This document shows positions 51,687 through 60,545 of a stretch of DNA of 64,000 nucleotides, in pieces; position 1 is the first letter of the stretch, and each line of letters begins with the position of its first letter. The notes beneath the pieces are model-generated. The model ran no database searches, was not told the origin of the DNA, and saw only the letters and a list, made by a program, of their open reading frames with translations. A program made the position numbers and the translations under genes. This DNA is from Bryobacterales bacterium. Lineage in GTDB: Bacteria > Acidobacteriota > Terriglobia > Bryobacterales > UBA6623. The stretch is taken from positions 1-64,000 of the forward strand of contig JAPPLB010000173.1 of the NCBI GenBank assembly GCA_028819575.1, written 5' to 3'.

Positions 51687-53702
51687 ATGGGTGAAAAGAT
51701 GCGCCGGAAACTCATCGTTCGTATCGTGCTGTTCGTCTTCGTGACCTGTCTTCCGGGTCTCTCCCAGACCGGTGATGACTCATCGACCGTGCTGGAGCAG
51801 ATCTTGTCGATCACTTCAGTCGGGGGCGCAGCGATCTCCCCCGACGGTTCCGAGGTCGCCTACGTGGTTACGCCCCACGATGCGAAGGGTAACAGCCTGG
51901 GCTCGGAAATCCGCATCGTCTCGACGCAAACCGGCGAAGAGCGCAAACTCGTCAACGGCAGCGGTCCGATGTGGTCCCCGGACGGCTCGAAGATTGCCTA
52001 TTTCTCTTCCCGAAGCGGTCGCCGTCAAGTCTGGGTTATCGAGGCCGCCGGCGGCTCTACCGAGCAATGGACAGACCATCCCGGCTATATCGATCGCTTT
52101 CGCTGGGGACCTGGCTCGAAGCGTATCGCTTTCCTTTTTCGACAAGCTCATGCGGCCGACCTCCGATTCTTCACCAAGGCGCCCCATCCGTTGATGCCGG
52201 TCGTTGTTGATGGCAACAACCTCCCGATGAATCAGTTGGCGATCATCGATCTCGAAACCAAGACCCCCAATACGATCACGCCCGCCAGCTACAGCGTCTG
52301 CGGCTACGAGCAGTGGTTCCCCGACACGTTCTCCTGGTCACCCGATGGCGAACGCCTCGTCTTCACAAAGCGTCCTCACGCCAAAGCCGGCGGGCATCTC
52401 CATGGCGACCTGGTTTCGGTCACGCACCGCGGCCACGCGCCGCGGCGTCTGGTCGAGCGCGAGGGTATGGATGCCCACCCGGTTTGGTCGCCCGACGGCA
52501 ATCATGTCGCTTTCATTTCAACGGAGCGTTACGACTGGGTGACCGTCTCCTATCTGTATCTCGTTCACCCGTCCACGCTCGAACGCCGCAAGATCACTCC
52601 CGACTTCGATGAGAAGATCAAGACGTTCTTCTGGACCTCCGACAGCAAACGCATCCTCTTCATCGCCGGCGACCGCACTGCCTCGCAGATCTATTCCGTC
52701 GACATTGAAACGGCTGAAGTCGAAGCCCTTACCAACGGTGATGACTTCCTGAGCGGACTCAGCGTCGCCGCCGACAGGGACTCGATCGCCTTCATCCGCC
52801 AGAACGCCGCGGATCCGCCCGATGTCTACTTTGCCCGCTTGGATGAAATGAAGCCGAAGCGGCTCACCGAGGTCAACCCACAGATCAAATCGTGGCCGGA
52901 GATCCGAACCGAGGTCGTTCGTTGGAAGAGCTTCGACGGCATGGAAATCGAGGGACTGGTTCACTGGCCGCATCGGTATCGCCAGGGCCGCCGCTATCCG
53001 CTGCTGGTTGTCCCGCACGGCGGGCCGCACTCCGTCATGTCGAATCTGTTCGTGAACGGCGAATACCGCATCTTCGCGATGCGCGGCTGGGCGGTCTATC
53101 GACCCAACTTCCGGGGCAGCGGCCATTACGGCGAAAAGTTTCTCCGGGCGAACCTCGGCTCCTGGGGCATCGGAGACTATCAGGACGTAATGAGCGGCGT
53201 CGACCACCTGATCAAGGTTGGGCTCGCCGACCCCGACCGCCTCGGCATCTCCGGGTCAAGCTACGGTGGATTCATGACGTCGTGGACCATCGGTCAGACC
53301 GGCCGTTTCAAGGCTGCGGTCGTCGGAGCCGCCGTTACCGATGTTCCGAGCTTTCTGCGGACTACCGATGTCCCGGAGCGCTTCGAAAGCTATCTCGGCA
53401 AGGACATCGTGGTCTACCAGCGTTCCTCCCCCCTGACCTACGCGGACAAAATCGAGACACCCACGCTCATCTGGCACGGCGACGCCGACATTCGCGTCCC
53501 CGTCATGCAGGGTCGCCACCTCTATACCGCTCTGCTCAAGAACGAGATTCCGGTGGAGTTCGTCATCTATCCCGGCGAACCCCACGGCCTGCGTCGCCCC
53601 CTCAACCGGCGTGACCTGTTGCTGCGGAAAATCCGCTGGCTCCACGGCTGGGTCATCAACGGTGAGCGCCCGAAACCGGTTGTCCCGGCGACCCCCGAGT
53701 AA
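51687..53702 (+). CDS. Exported S9-family prolyl oligopeptidase-like peptidase
   Basis: 671 residues with a signal peptide (LIVRIVLFVFVTCLPGLSQ), a TolB/WD40-like beta-propeller with SPDGSEVAYVV-type blades, and a C-terminal hydrolase. The catalytic Ser is in GISGSSYGGFMTSW, the Asp in HGDADIRVPV and the His in PGEPHGLRR. It resembles acylaminoacyl-peptidase/dipeptidyl peptidases and likely cuts short peptides outside the cytoplasm. The ATG at 51687 or the one at 51699 could start it; the second gives a tighter signal peptide. Confidence 0.9.
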   Translation: MGEKMRRKLIVRIVLFVFVTCLPGLSQTGDDSSTVLEQILSITSVGGAAISPDGSEVAYVVTPHDAKGNSLGSEIRIVSTQTGEERKLVNGSGPMWSPDGSKIAYFSSRSGRRQVWVIEAAGGSTEQWTDHPGYIDRFRWGPGSKRIAFLFRQAHAADLRFFTKAPHPLMPVVVDGNNLPMNQLAIIDLETKTPNTITPASYSVCGYEQWFPDTFSWSPDGERLVFTKRPHAKAGGHLHGDLVSVTHRGHAPRRLVEREGMDAHPVWSPDGNHVAFISTERYDWVTVSYLYLVHPSTLERRKITPDFDEKIKTFFWTSDSKRILFIAGDRTASQIYSVDIETAEVEALTNGDDFLSGLSVAADRDSIAFIRQNAADPPDVYFARLDEMKPKRLTEVNPQIKSWPEIRTEVVRWKSFDGMEIEGLVHWPHRYRQGRRYPLLVVPHGGPHSVMSNLFVNGEYRIFAMRGWAVYRPNFRGSGHYGEKFLRANLGSWGIGDYQDVMSGVDHLIKVGLADPDRLGISGSSYGGFMTSWTIGQTGRFKAAVVGAAVTDVPSFLRTTDVPERFESYLGKDIVVYQRSSPLTYADKIETPTLIWHGDADIRVPVMQGRHLYTALLKNEIPVEFVIYPGEPHGLRRPLNRRDLLLRKIRWLHGWVINGERPKPVVPATPE

Positions 53703-54016
53703 TCATTCGCTCCCTCGATTCCGGGGCTGTGCCAGGCGGTTGTTACGAGCCTGACCCGTCCTCTCTCGTCATGCGCCGGTCCCGACTTCGGACAACTGCC
53801 GCAGAGCACCATCTTCAAGCAAACCGCCTTGCATCAGTTCACTTGGCCGAGGCGAGTGAAGAATAGGGAAATTGGTGGGAAGATCCGCCTTCGACGATGC
53901 CCGGGGGCCGGATGGCAAGAATGTTGAGAGAAACTTTACGGCCTTCTCTGACCAATTTGCGGATTCACCAGTTAATTCATAGATGGAATTGTCCAACGAA
54001 CAGGCCATTCCAGCCG
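53703..54016. other. 3'-3' gap between peptidase and surE, nothing recognised
   Basis: About 314 bp between convergent genes. Unlike the other convergent gaps it holds no PAL-A copy. It is noticeably AT-richer than its surroundings near 53930-54000, but no terminator hairpin or gene could be assigned. Confidence 0.4.
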
Positions 54017-54772
54017 TCACAAATCAGGGGCCATGATCTTCTCCCAGGATTGCCGCAACGGCTCGATCAACATCTCCTCGGTATGGTCAAAACGGATCGG
54101 CGTAATCGAAACCTTGCCGTCGCGGATCGCCGCGTAGTCGCTGCCGGGCTCGGCATCAGCCAAAGGCACTTCCTCATGCATCCAGTAATACGGCCTGCCG
54201 TGAGGATCAAGCACCTCGATCATCAGTTTTCGTGAAATCTTCCGGCTCTGGCGCGTAATCTCGATTCCCTCATTCCAGGGATGAGGGACGTTCACGTTGA
54301 GGGCGACCCCGGCCGGCATCCCCGTTTCCAACGCCTGTAAAGCGATACGTGGGGCCAGCTCGGCAGCCTGCGAATAATCGATGTTCTTGCGTGCGTTCAC
54401 CGAAAGGGCAATCGCCGGAATGCTGTATTTGGCCGCTTCCGCCGCTGCCGCTACGGTGCCCGAGTAATAGATGTTCTCGCCGAGGTTCGATCCGGCATTG
54501 ATGCCGGAAACCACCAAGTCCGGCCGGAAGTCCAGGATTTGGTTCACCGCCATCATCACCGTGTCCGCCGGAGTACCTTCCACGGCGTAACGCCGGACGC
54601 CCTTCTTTTCAAATCGCAGGGGGCGTCGCAAGGTGATGGACCGGCTCGTGCCGCTCTGCTCATTCAACGGAGCGGCGACGTGAATCTCCCCCACGCCGGC
54701 GAGCGCTTCCTCCAGGACCTGCAACCCGAGCGCGCCGACACCATCGTCGTTTGTCAGCAGAATGCGGACCAT
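54017..54772 (-). CDS. surE: 5'-nucleotidase SurE
   Basis: 251 residues with the SurE hallmarks: RILLTNDDG with metal Asp residues, EQSGTSRSITL, EGTPADTV, LVVSGINAGSNLGENIYYSG and ALNVNVPH. It removes phosphate from 5'- and 3'-mononucleotides using a divalent metal. It lies 13 bp downstream of the MerR-family gene, so the two are probably co-transcribed. Confidence 0.93.
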   Translation of the reverse strand: MVRILLTNDDGVGALGLQVLEEALAGVGEIHVAAPLNEQSGTSRSITLRRPLRFEKKGVRRYAVEGTPADTVMMAVNQILDFRPDLVVSGINAGSNLGENIYYSGTVAAAAEAAKYSIPAIALSVNARKNIDYSQAAELAPRIALQALETGMPAGVALNVNVPHPWNEGIEITRQSRKISRKLMIEVLDPHGRPYYWMHEEVPLADAEPGSDYAAIRDGKVSITPIRFDHTEEMLIEPLRQSWEKIMAPDL

Positions 54773-54785
54773 CGGGAAGGTTGGC

Positions 54786-55181
54786 TCAGCGTTTGTTCAG
54801 GAGGGCCAGGATCTCTCGCAACTCTTGCTTGATGCCGGTCAGGTCCGGAGAAGCGGCGGTGGCTTGCGGGGCGGGGAAAAGCTGATCAGACTGCTCGCCG
54901 CTCTCGGCGGCGTTGTTCTGCTTCGGTCGGCCTCGCATCGCTTTGCGGGCCCCGGCGATCGTGTAGCCCTCGTCGTAGAGCAGGCGCTTGATCTCGAGCA
55001 CCGTTTCCACGTCTTTGCGGCGATACTGGCGTTGGCCGCTCGAGGTCTTCTTCGGGGAGAGAGCGGGGAACTCCCCTTCCCAGAACCGCAGAACGTAAGC
55101 CTCGATGCCGGTAAGCTGACTCACGTCCCCGATGCGAAAAAAAAGCCGGTCAGGGATCTTGGGAGTCTCCTGCTCCGCCAT
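54786..55181 (-). CDS. MerR-family transcriptional regulator
   Basis: 131 residues. A winged HTH of the MerR type (FRIGDVSQLTGIEAYVLRFW, then SGQRQYRRKDVETVLEIKRL) is followed by a short C-terminus with a possible coiled coil (IKQELREILALLNKR). No metal-binding Cys cluster is present. Its targets are unknown. It precedes surE and follows the M56 sensor gene by 122 bp. Confidence 0.85.
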   Translation of the reverse strand: MAEQETPKIPDRLFFRIGDVSQLTGIEAYVLRFWEGEFPALSPKKTSSGQRQYRRKDVETVLEIKRLLYDEGYTIAGARKAMRGRPKQNNAAESGEQSDQLFPAPQATAASPDLTGIKQELREILALLNKR

Positions 55182-55303
55182 GAGAGCCTATCGTAACAGA
55201 CTGCCTGAAGTGATGAGGATGGTCCGTCGTCTTCCGGGAAATGGCGGTGCCCGATGATCCCGAGCTCGCAGAATCGGAGCCGGATCTTCTCGCCGACACT
55301 CTC

Positions 55304-56944
55304 CTATGGCAACTGAAACGCGACGCTGATCGTCGTCGCAGCCTCGATGGGTTGGCCGTTCAACAGCATGGGTTTGTATCGCCATTGCCTCACTGCTTGC
55401 ATGGCCGCTGTAACCAATCGCCGGTCCACGAGGGTGTTGATCGGCTTGAGGCCCATGGGTTCTCCCTGTTTGCTGATCACCGCCTCGAGCACCACGGTGC
55501 CTTCCACGCCTTCTCGCTGGACATCCTTGTCGTAGACCGGGGGCACATGGTGAATGAGCTTCGCCTTCTCGACGTTGCCACCGACTCGATGCCTCGACGT
55601 TGTGAATGTCCCGGCTTCAACGGCCGGCCTGCTTCCTGAAACCACGATCATCTCCTCGATGGGACTGACATCCAGGGTGATGTCGAGGTGTTTGTCAACA
55701 GTGAGGTCCACCTGCTGCTCGTAGGTCGCGAAACCCCTGGCGCGCACCTCGATTCGATAGGCGGGCGCCGGCGCGAGACCATGGATTCGGTAGGAGCCGT
55801 CCGCACTCGTGGTGGTCGCCTCGGTATTGCCGCCGGCAGAGTCCACGATGAGAACAATGGCCTCGGGGATCCGTGCTCCGCTGGCGTCCTGGACGGAGCC
55901 GGAAAGAGTGATCCCACTCGATTGGCCGAGTGTGGGCGAAACAAGCGAGAGCAGAACGGCCGCGGTCAAGCCTGCCGCGGTCAGTTTCCGGCGCACCGCT
56001 CCACTCAGCATCCCGGAATGGAATCCCGGCTTTCGCAGGATTCGTTCGATCCGTCGAGATATGCGAGGAGTGTGGGCCATCGCAGGTGTTGCGGCCGGAA
56101 GCGCTCCTTCCTCCTGACCTTCCGCAGCGAACTCGAGCAACGTCTCGGCATATCCTTCAGGGTCCCGTGTAACCAGGATGACATGATCGTCACATGCCGT
56201 CTCAGCCAGCGCCTTCAGGCGGCGGTTTAACCGGCGGGCGAGCGGATGAAACCAGAATACGGCCTCGTTCAAAGCCGCCGCTGCCAGAATCCATCCGTCC
56301 CGGCGAGCAATGTGCGCCAGTTCGTGCAAAAGCACAGCCTGCAGTTTTTCCTTGCCCCATGCCGGCCATGCAGCGGGCAGGATGATGACAGGCCGAATGA
56401 ATCCGAACACCACCGGAGTCCCGACCTCCGGGCTCGACACCATTTTGGGTGCGTGGCCGAGCTTGGCTGCTTGGAGCAAACTCTGTAGCAACTCTTGTGA
56501 AGCGGGTTCGACAATGGCATCCCCCCGAGCCATCAACTGAAGAATGCGCCGCCACGCAGTCATGGATCGCAAGAGGAGAATCGACGTCACCATGAGCGAT
56601 AGCAGACCCGCTAGCCCCAGCCAGTTATCGGAAGAACCGATAGCGGACGTTACGGGGGAAACGGCTGCGTCCGGCCATGCCTGCATCACCGGGACGGAAA
56701 CCGTCGTCTCGACAATCACACTTGAGGAGATTCCCGGCAGCCTGCCTGACACGTCCACCACCGGCAACAGGATCATCCCGCACAGCACGGCTGTCAAGAC
56801 TCCGTGCTCCAGCGCCGGCCGTCGCGGACGCATCAACGACAGAATCAACCAGACAGGCAAGATGAGCGCCATTGCGCGCAAGGAAGACAGGAAGAGTACA
56901 TCAAAGACGACCTTTCCGAATTCGACAGTGGTTGTGCCTATCAT
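55304..56944 (-). CDS. M56/BlaR1-like membrane metalloprotease fused to carboxypeptidase-regulatory and TonB-type domains
   Basis: 546 residues. Membrane helices and the M56 zinc site HELAHIARRD (207-211) fill the first ~300 residues. They are followed by a transmembrane segment (LTAAGLTAAVLLSLVSPTL) and a carboxypeptidase-regulatory-like beta domain (SGSVQDASGARIPEAIV). The C-terminus is TonB-like (VPPVYDKDVQREGVEGTVVL ... RQWRYKPM). BlaR1 relatives sense cell-wall stress or antibiotics and inactivate BlaI. Here the sensor domain is replaced by a TonB-type end, so the signal is unknown. It overlaps blaI by 4 bp. Confidence 0.85.
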   Translation of the reverse strand: MIGTTTVEFGKVVFDVLFLSSLRAMALILPVWLILSLMRPRRPALEHGVLTAVLCGMILLPVVDVSGRLPGISSSVIVETTVSVPVMQAWPDAAVSPVTSAIGSSDNWLGLAGLLSLMVTSILLLRSMTAWRRILQLMARGDAIVEPASQELLQSLLQAAKLGHAPKMVSSPEVGTPVVFGFIRPVIILPAAWPAWGKEKLQAVLLHELAHIARRDGWILAAAALNEAVFWFHPLARRLNRRLKALAETACDDHVILVTRDPEGYAETLLEFAAEGQEEGALPAATPAMAHTPRISRRIERILRKPGFHSGMLSGAVRRKLTAAGLTAAVLLSLVSPTLGQSSGITLSGSVQDASGARIPEAIVLIVDSAGGNTEATTTSADGSYRIHGLAPAPAYRIEVRARGFATYEQQVDLTVDKHLDITLDVSPIEEMIVVSGSRPAVEAGTFTTSRHRVGGNVEKAKLIHHVPPVYDKDVQREGVEGTVVLEAVISKQGEPMGLKPINTLVDRRLVTAAMQAVRQWRYKPMLLNGQPIEAATTISVAFQLP

Positions 56945-57339
56945 GGTTTTCTCCTCTTCGTCTCGCGGGTTGCCGCGATTCGTCTGGCCAATCTTTCGAG
57001 TTCCTTGCCATCGATGACGTCGTTGTCGACCATCCCGATGAGGAGCTGCTCGATGGAACCGTTGCAGAATCGGTCGACGATTCTGCGGACGGCTTGTGCA
57101 GCAACGCTTTCACCAGGATCGAGGGGACGATAGAGATACGTGCGGCCCTCCACGGTGTGCGTCAAGTAGCCTTTGCTCTCCAAGCGTCGAAGGATCGTCC
57201 GGACGGTGGAGTCTTTCATCGGGTGCCGAGCGGCAAGGGAGGTCCGAACGTCGTCGGCGGTCACCGAACCGCTGGACCACACATGGCTCATCACGAGCTC
57301 TTCGAGTCCACTGAGATCGTTCCAGGTGTTACGGCCCAT
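56941..57339 (-). CDS. BlaI/MecI-family repressor
   Basis: 132 residues from MGRNTWNDLSGLEEL. The winged HTH reads VMSHVWSSGSVTADDVRTSL followed by DSTVRTILRRLESKGYL, and the dimerisation end is typical of BlaI. It represses its own operon until the membrane protease is activated. A TACATTTTGTA palindrome immediately upstream fits its operator. It overlaps the protease gene in ATGA. Confidence 0.9.
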   Translation of the reverse strand: MGRNTWNDLSGLEELVMSHVWSSGSVTADDVRTSLAARHPMKDSTVRTILRRLESKGYLTHTVEGRTYLYRPLDPGESVAAQAVRRIVDRFCNGSIEQLLIGMVDNDVIDGKELERLARRIAATRETKRRKP

Positions 57340-57344
57340 AACGT

Positions 57345-57355
57345 TACATTTTGTA
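57345..57355. promoter_or_regulatory. BlaI-type operator upstream of the blaI-like gene
   Basis: TACATTTTGTA is an inverted repeat (TACA/TGTA) just six bases before the start codon. It resembles the TACA-N-TGTA core of Bla/Mec operators, with a 3-base spacer. Binding here would block transcription or initiation of the operon. Confidence 0.6.
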
Positions 57356-57442
57356 GCATAAAAGGGCGGCTCCGTCAAGCGGTTCCGGCTCGTGCGGCGC
57401 AATGGAAGAAGTTCCCCTGGCGAGCCAAGCAGGAAACCTGAT

Positions 57443-57529
57443 GCGAAACATCCCCCGGATCAAGCGGCGTTGACGCTGGCCCGAATCTTTCCCACTTGAA
57501 TGACCCGCACACGGGCGGAGAAAAAACGG
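57443..57529 (+). repeat. PAL-C repeat
   Basis: About 87 bp similar to 60444-60530. Shared words include GAAACATC, GATCAAG, GGCGTTGAC, TTTCCC and CGGGCGGAG followed by an A run. Directly after it starts a PAL-A end (57530). It holds no gene. Confidence 0.7.
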
Positions 57530-57595
57530 GCCTGCATTTCTCACCAAGCGGCGAGGCGAAGTGCCTGTGGGTCACGAGACACGAGTCACGAAGCG
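57530..57595 (+). repeat. PAL-A repeat, left end only
   Basis: GCCTGCATTTCTCACCAAGC and the following GGCGAGGCGAAGTGC match PAL-A, then it breaks into TCACGAGACACGAGTCACGA-type short repeats like those in the 38879 copy. The right end is missing. Confidence 0.75.
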
Positions 57596-57921
57596 CAATC
57601 GTTGCATTCGGGTACTGAAGCCCTTCAGTCTTTTTTTTCCGCCCCGGCCGGCCTGGCATGAGGACAGGATGTCGGGAATCACCCGGGTCGACTTGTCTTC
57701 AGCACGGCACGGCATGGGGCGGCATGGGCGGCATATTGCCCCCGGAGCCGGTGTCCGCGCGCCGTCAGCCGCCGCTCCCGCAGCGGCGACCCCTACATGA
57801 ACCCATGTTGGAAAAGAGGATCGTTCTGTATTGCCTTGACAGCACTTTCTGCCTCGTGCAAGCAATTCGTTCGGCGATGCCCGTATTGGTTCTGAAGAGA
57901 GCCGTCTTCCCGTGGCCTACA
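57596..57921. other. Upstream region of alpha/beta hydrolase, nothing recognised
   Basis: About 326 bp. An open frame joins it to the hydrolase gene from 57658, but its Pro/Arg-rich sequence shows no family similarity and it ends before a signal peptide, so it is treated as non-coding. No promoter could be fixed. Confidence 0.4.
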
Positions 57922-58590
57922 ATGGCTTCCGTGTCCGTGACGGCGCTTGTCCTGATTTCGTCGGTTCTGTTGGCGGCCTCTGTACCTGCCGATGTCGCCT
58001 TCCGCAAGGTCTCCTTCGACACGAGTGACGGCGGCAAAATCCACGCCAACCTCTATGGCGGGGGAGCGCATGGGGTCGTGCTGGCCCACGGAGCCGTCTT
58101 CGACAAAGAGAGCTGGCACGAGCAGGCAACGCGTCTGGCGCGAGCCGGCCTGCGAGTTCTGGCCATCGATTTCCGTGGCTACGGCGATTCCAGGCCGGGC
58201 AGCTTGGGTCAGGCTCTGTACCTCGACATCCTCGGCGCGGTCAAGCACCTCGAGGAGGAGGGCTGTGAACGTGTCTCGATTGTCGGCGGCAGCATGGGCG
58301 GAGGCGCTGCGGCAAGAGCCGCCGTCGAAGCCGAACCCGGCGCCATCGACCGGCTCGTTCTGCTGGCGCACTCGCCCATCGACGATCCCGCCGCGATGCA
58401 AGGCGACAAGCTCTTCATCGCGACCGAAGGGGACCGTCTTGCGGCCCGCCGCCGGCAATTCGATCAAGCGAGCGAGCCCAAGAAATGGGTCGTCCTTGAC
58501 GGCTCCTCCCACGCACAGCACATCTTCAAGACCCCGCAAGCCGAAGAGTTGATGGAGCACATCCTCGATTGGCTTGCGAGCCATCACTGA
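57922..58590 (+). CDS. Exported alpha/beta hydrolase
   Basis: 222 residues beginning with a hydrophobic export segment (VTALVLISSVLLAASVPA). The fold shows the oxyanion region VVLAHGAVFDKESW, DFRGYGDSRPG, the nucleophile elbow VGGSMGGGAA, and a late His in DGSSHAQHIF. The substrate is unknown; small esterase or lactone-hydrolase activity is likely. Its stop lies 8 bp before the start of the ceramidase-like gene, so the two form an operon. Confidence 0.85.
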   Translation: MASVSVTALVLISSVLLAASVPADVAFRKVSFDTSDGGKIHANLYGGGAHGVVLAHGAVFDKESWHEQATRLARAGLRVLAIDFRGYGDSRPGSLGQALYLDILGAVKHLEEEGCERVSIVGGSMGGGAAARAAVEAEPGAIDRLVLLAHSPIDDPAAMQGDKLFIATEGDRLAARRRQFDQASEPKKWVVLDGSSHAQHIFKTPQAEELMEHILDWLASHH

Positions 58591-58598
58591 GGACTGCC

Positions 58599-59996
58599 AT
58601 GACAACCCACCGCCCGACACGCCGCGACTTTCTTTCTTCGACAGCCCTGGCGGGCTTGGCGCTTCCTTCGTGCGGCGGCCCGCACGCGCCGGCTTTCTCG
58701 TTGTCTCTGTTTCAAGCCGACGTCACGCCGCCGGCCGCCGGTCACCCCTTGCTGGCCTACCGCGTTTCGCGCTCGATTGTCGACCCGCTGTTCGTGCATG
58801 GTTTTGTCCTGCACGGTCCCGAGCAGCCCATCGTTCTTTGCGCCGTCGACTGGTGTGAAATCCGTAACGAGTCCTACGAGGCCTGGCGCGCGAAACTCGC
58901 TGCGGCCGCCGGCACGGCCAAGGAGCGGGTGCTGGTCACCTGCCTTCACCAACACGACGCTCCTTACACGGACCGCGTCGCGCAGAGCTATTTCGAGAAG
59001 CACGATCTCCCCGGTGCGCTCTGCGACGTCGAATTCGAAGACCGCATGATCGAGCGCGTCGCGTCCGCGGTTCGCGAAAGCCTCGCCGACCGGCGACCCA
59101 TCGACCGCATCGGCCTCGGTCAAGCCAAGGCCGATCGACTCGCTTCCAGCCGCCGCTACCTCACCGAGGACGGCAAGGTTTCGTGGGGCCGCGGCAGCAC
59201 GACCCGCGATCCGGCCATCCGCGCGCTCCCCGAAGGCCTCGTCGACCCCTATGTCAAGACCATCAGCTTCTGGTCCGGCGAAGAAGCCGTGGCGGCGCTC
59301 AGTTGCTATGCGACGCATCCGATGAGCTATTACGGCGACGGCGACATCTCGGCGGACTTCGTCGGCATGGCCCGTCTCCGCCGGCAGCAGGACACGCCCG
59401 GTGTCAAGCAGATCTTCGTCGCCGGTTGCAGCGGCGATGTCACGGTGGGCAAATACAACGACGGCAGCAAGGCGAACCGCCCGATCTTCGCCGACCGCCT
59501 CCACAAGGCCATGGCCGACGCCTGGAATGCCACCGAGACCCGGCCGCTCGAAACCGTGGAGTTCCGCAACGTTCTGCTTCGCATGGAGCCCCGTCAATCG
59601 CCCGGCTACCGGCTCGAGGACTACCACAAGACCATCGCCGACCACGCGGCCGAACCGCGCCCCCGCCTCACGGCCGCCCTGGGGCTTAGCTGGCGCGAGC
59701 GCTATGACGCCGGTCATGCGATCGACGTGCCCGCCATCGATTTCGGCCCGGCCCAACTCGTTCTCATGCCGGCCGAATCATTCGTCCAGTATCAACTCTG
59801 GGCTCAGGAAATGCGCCCCGACTCCTTCGTCATGGTGATGGGATACGGCGAGTGTGCGCCCGGCTACATCCCTTCCGCGAAGGACGCCGCCGAAGGCTAC
59901 AACGACCACTACAGTTGGATCGCTTTCCCCGAGTGCGAACACGCCATGAAGACCGCGCTGAAGAACGCCCTTGCTGCGGACACGGGAACCACTTGA
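58599..59996 (+). CDS. Neutral ceramidase-like N-terminal domain protein, Tat/lipoprotein signal
   Basis: 465 residues from the ATG at 58599. A twin-arginine motif (PTRRDFLSS) and a possible lipobox (LPSC) start the protein. The body has LFQADVTPPAAGHP, HLNT-like CLHQHDAP, CYATHPMSYY and AGCSGDVTVG, as in neutral/alkaline ceramidase N-terminal domains from environmental bacteria. The ceramidase C-terminal domain is absent. A hydrolase acting on an amide or ester outside the cell is likely; true ceramidase activity is unproven. Confidence 0.8.
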   Translation: MTTHRPTRRDFLSSTALAGLALPSCGGPHAPAFSLSLFQADVTPPAAGHPLLAYRVSRSIVDPLFVHGFVLHGPEQPIVLCAVDWCEIRNESYEAWRAKLAAAAGTAKERVLVTCLHQHDAPYTDRVAQSYFEKHDLPGALCDVEFEDRMIERVASAVRESLADRRPIDRIGLGQAKADRLASSRRYLTEDGKVSWGRGSTTRDPAIRALPEGLVDPYVKTISFWSGEEAVAALSCYATHPMSYYGDGDISADFVGMARLRRQQDTPGVKQIFVAGCSGDVTVGKYNDGSKANRPIFADRLHKAMADAWNATETRPLETVEFRNVLLRMEPRQSPGYRLEDYHKTIADHAAEPRPRLTAALGLSWRERYDAGHAIDVPAIDFGPAQLVLMPAESFVQYQLWAQEMRPDSFVMVMGYGECAPGYIPSAKDAAEGYNDHYSWIAFPECEHAMKTALKNALAADTGTT

Positions 59997-60152
59997 GCTC
60001 GCTGCCCGGAAGAGGTCTTGGGCTCCGCCTCCTGTGTGAACAAGTTTCGTGCGATGGGAAGCCCATGAGCGGCATCCTGTCGCCGCTCTTCTTGCCTCCT
60101 GCAAAGCCAGATCATTGAGGCTGAATGCACGTCAGCAATTCGTAGAAATCCT

Positions 60153-60335
60153 TAGCCTGCATTTCTCACCACGCGGCGAGGTGAAGTGCGTGAGAGGGCC
60201 GTCAGGACGAGGCGCGAGCCGCTTGGCGCGCGCAGGCGTACTTGAACAGTACGTTGAGCACGGCAAGCAAGCGCAACGAAGTCCTGACGCTCGTATCGTG
60301 TGCTTCGACCGTCGGGTGGTGAGAAATGCAGGGTA
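60153..60335 (+). repeat. PAL-A palindromic repeat
   Basis: A full copy with ends AGCCTGCATTTCTCACCACG and GGTGAGAAATGCAGGG, and the GC-rich and GTACTTGAACAGTAC hairpins in the centre. It lies between two same-strand genes. The 156 bp before it, from 59997, show nothing else. Confidence 0.88.
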
Positions 60336-60443
60336 GCCGCTTAGAACGACAGACCTGTTACTCGTTTACCGTTCACAGGGCCGGCCCAATGTCGGATTTT
60401 CGTAGGGGACGCTACGATGGAGTGTTCCGTCCGTTCTACTAGT

Positions 60444-60530
60444 GTGAAACATCCTCCTGATCAAGTGGCGTTGACCCCGGTCTGGGTGTTTCCCGCTGTA
60501 TGATCTGCACGCGGGCGGAGGAAAAACTAG
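60444..60530 (+). repeat. PAL-C repeat next to the start of a dehydrogenase gene
   Basis: The second copy of the 87 bp repeat seen at 57443-57529 (GTGAAACATC ... GATCAAG ... GGCGTTGACC ... GCGGGCGGAGGAAAAA). It ends 15 bp before the ATG of the glutaryl-CoA-dehydrogenase-like gene, with a CTAGCCTGGTGA stub of a PAL-A end between them that gives a GGTGA ribosome-site-like motif. Confidence 0.7.
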
Positions 60531-60545
60531 CCTGGTGACGAACTG

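Noticed and set aside
55182-55303. Possible tRNA gene near the MerR gene
   Set aside because: No cloverleaf or T-loop sequence could be found in this gap by eye.
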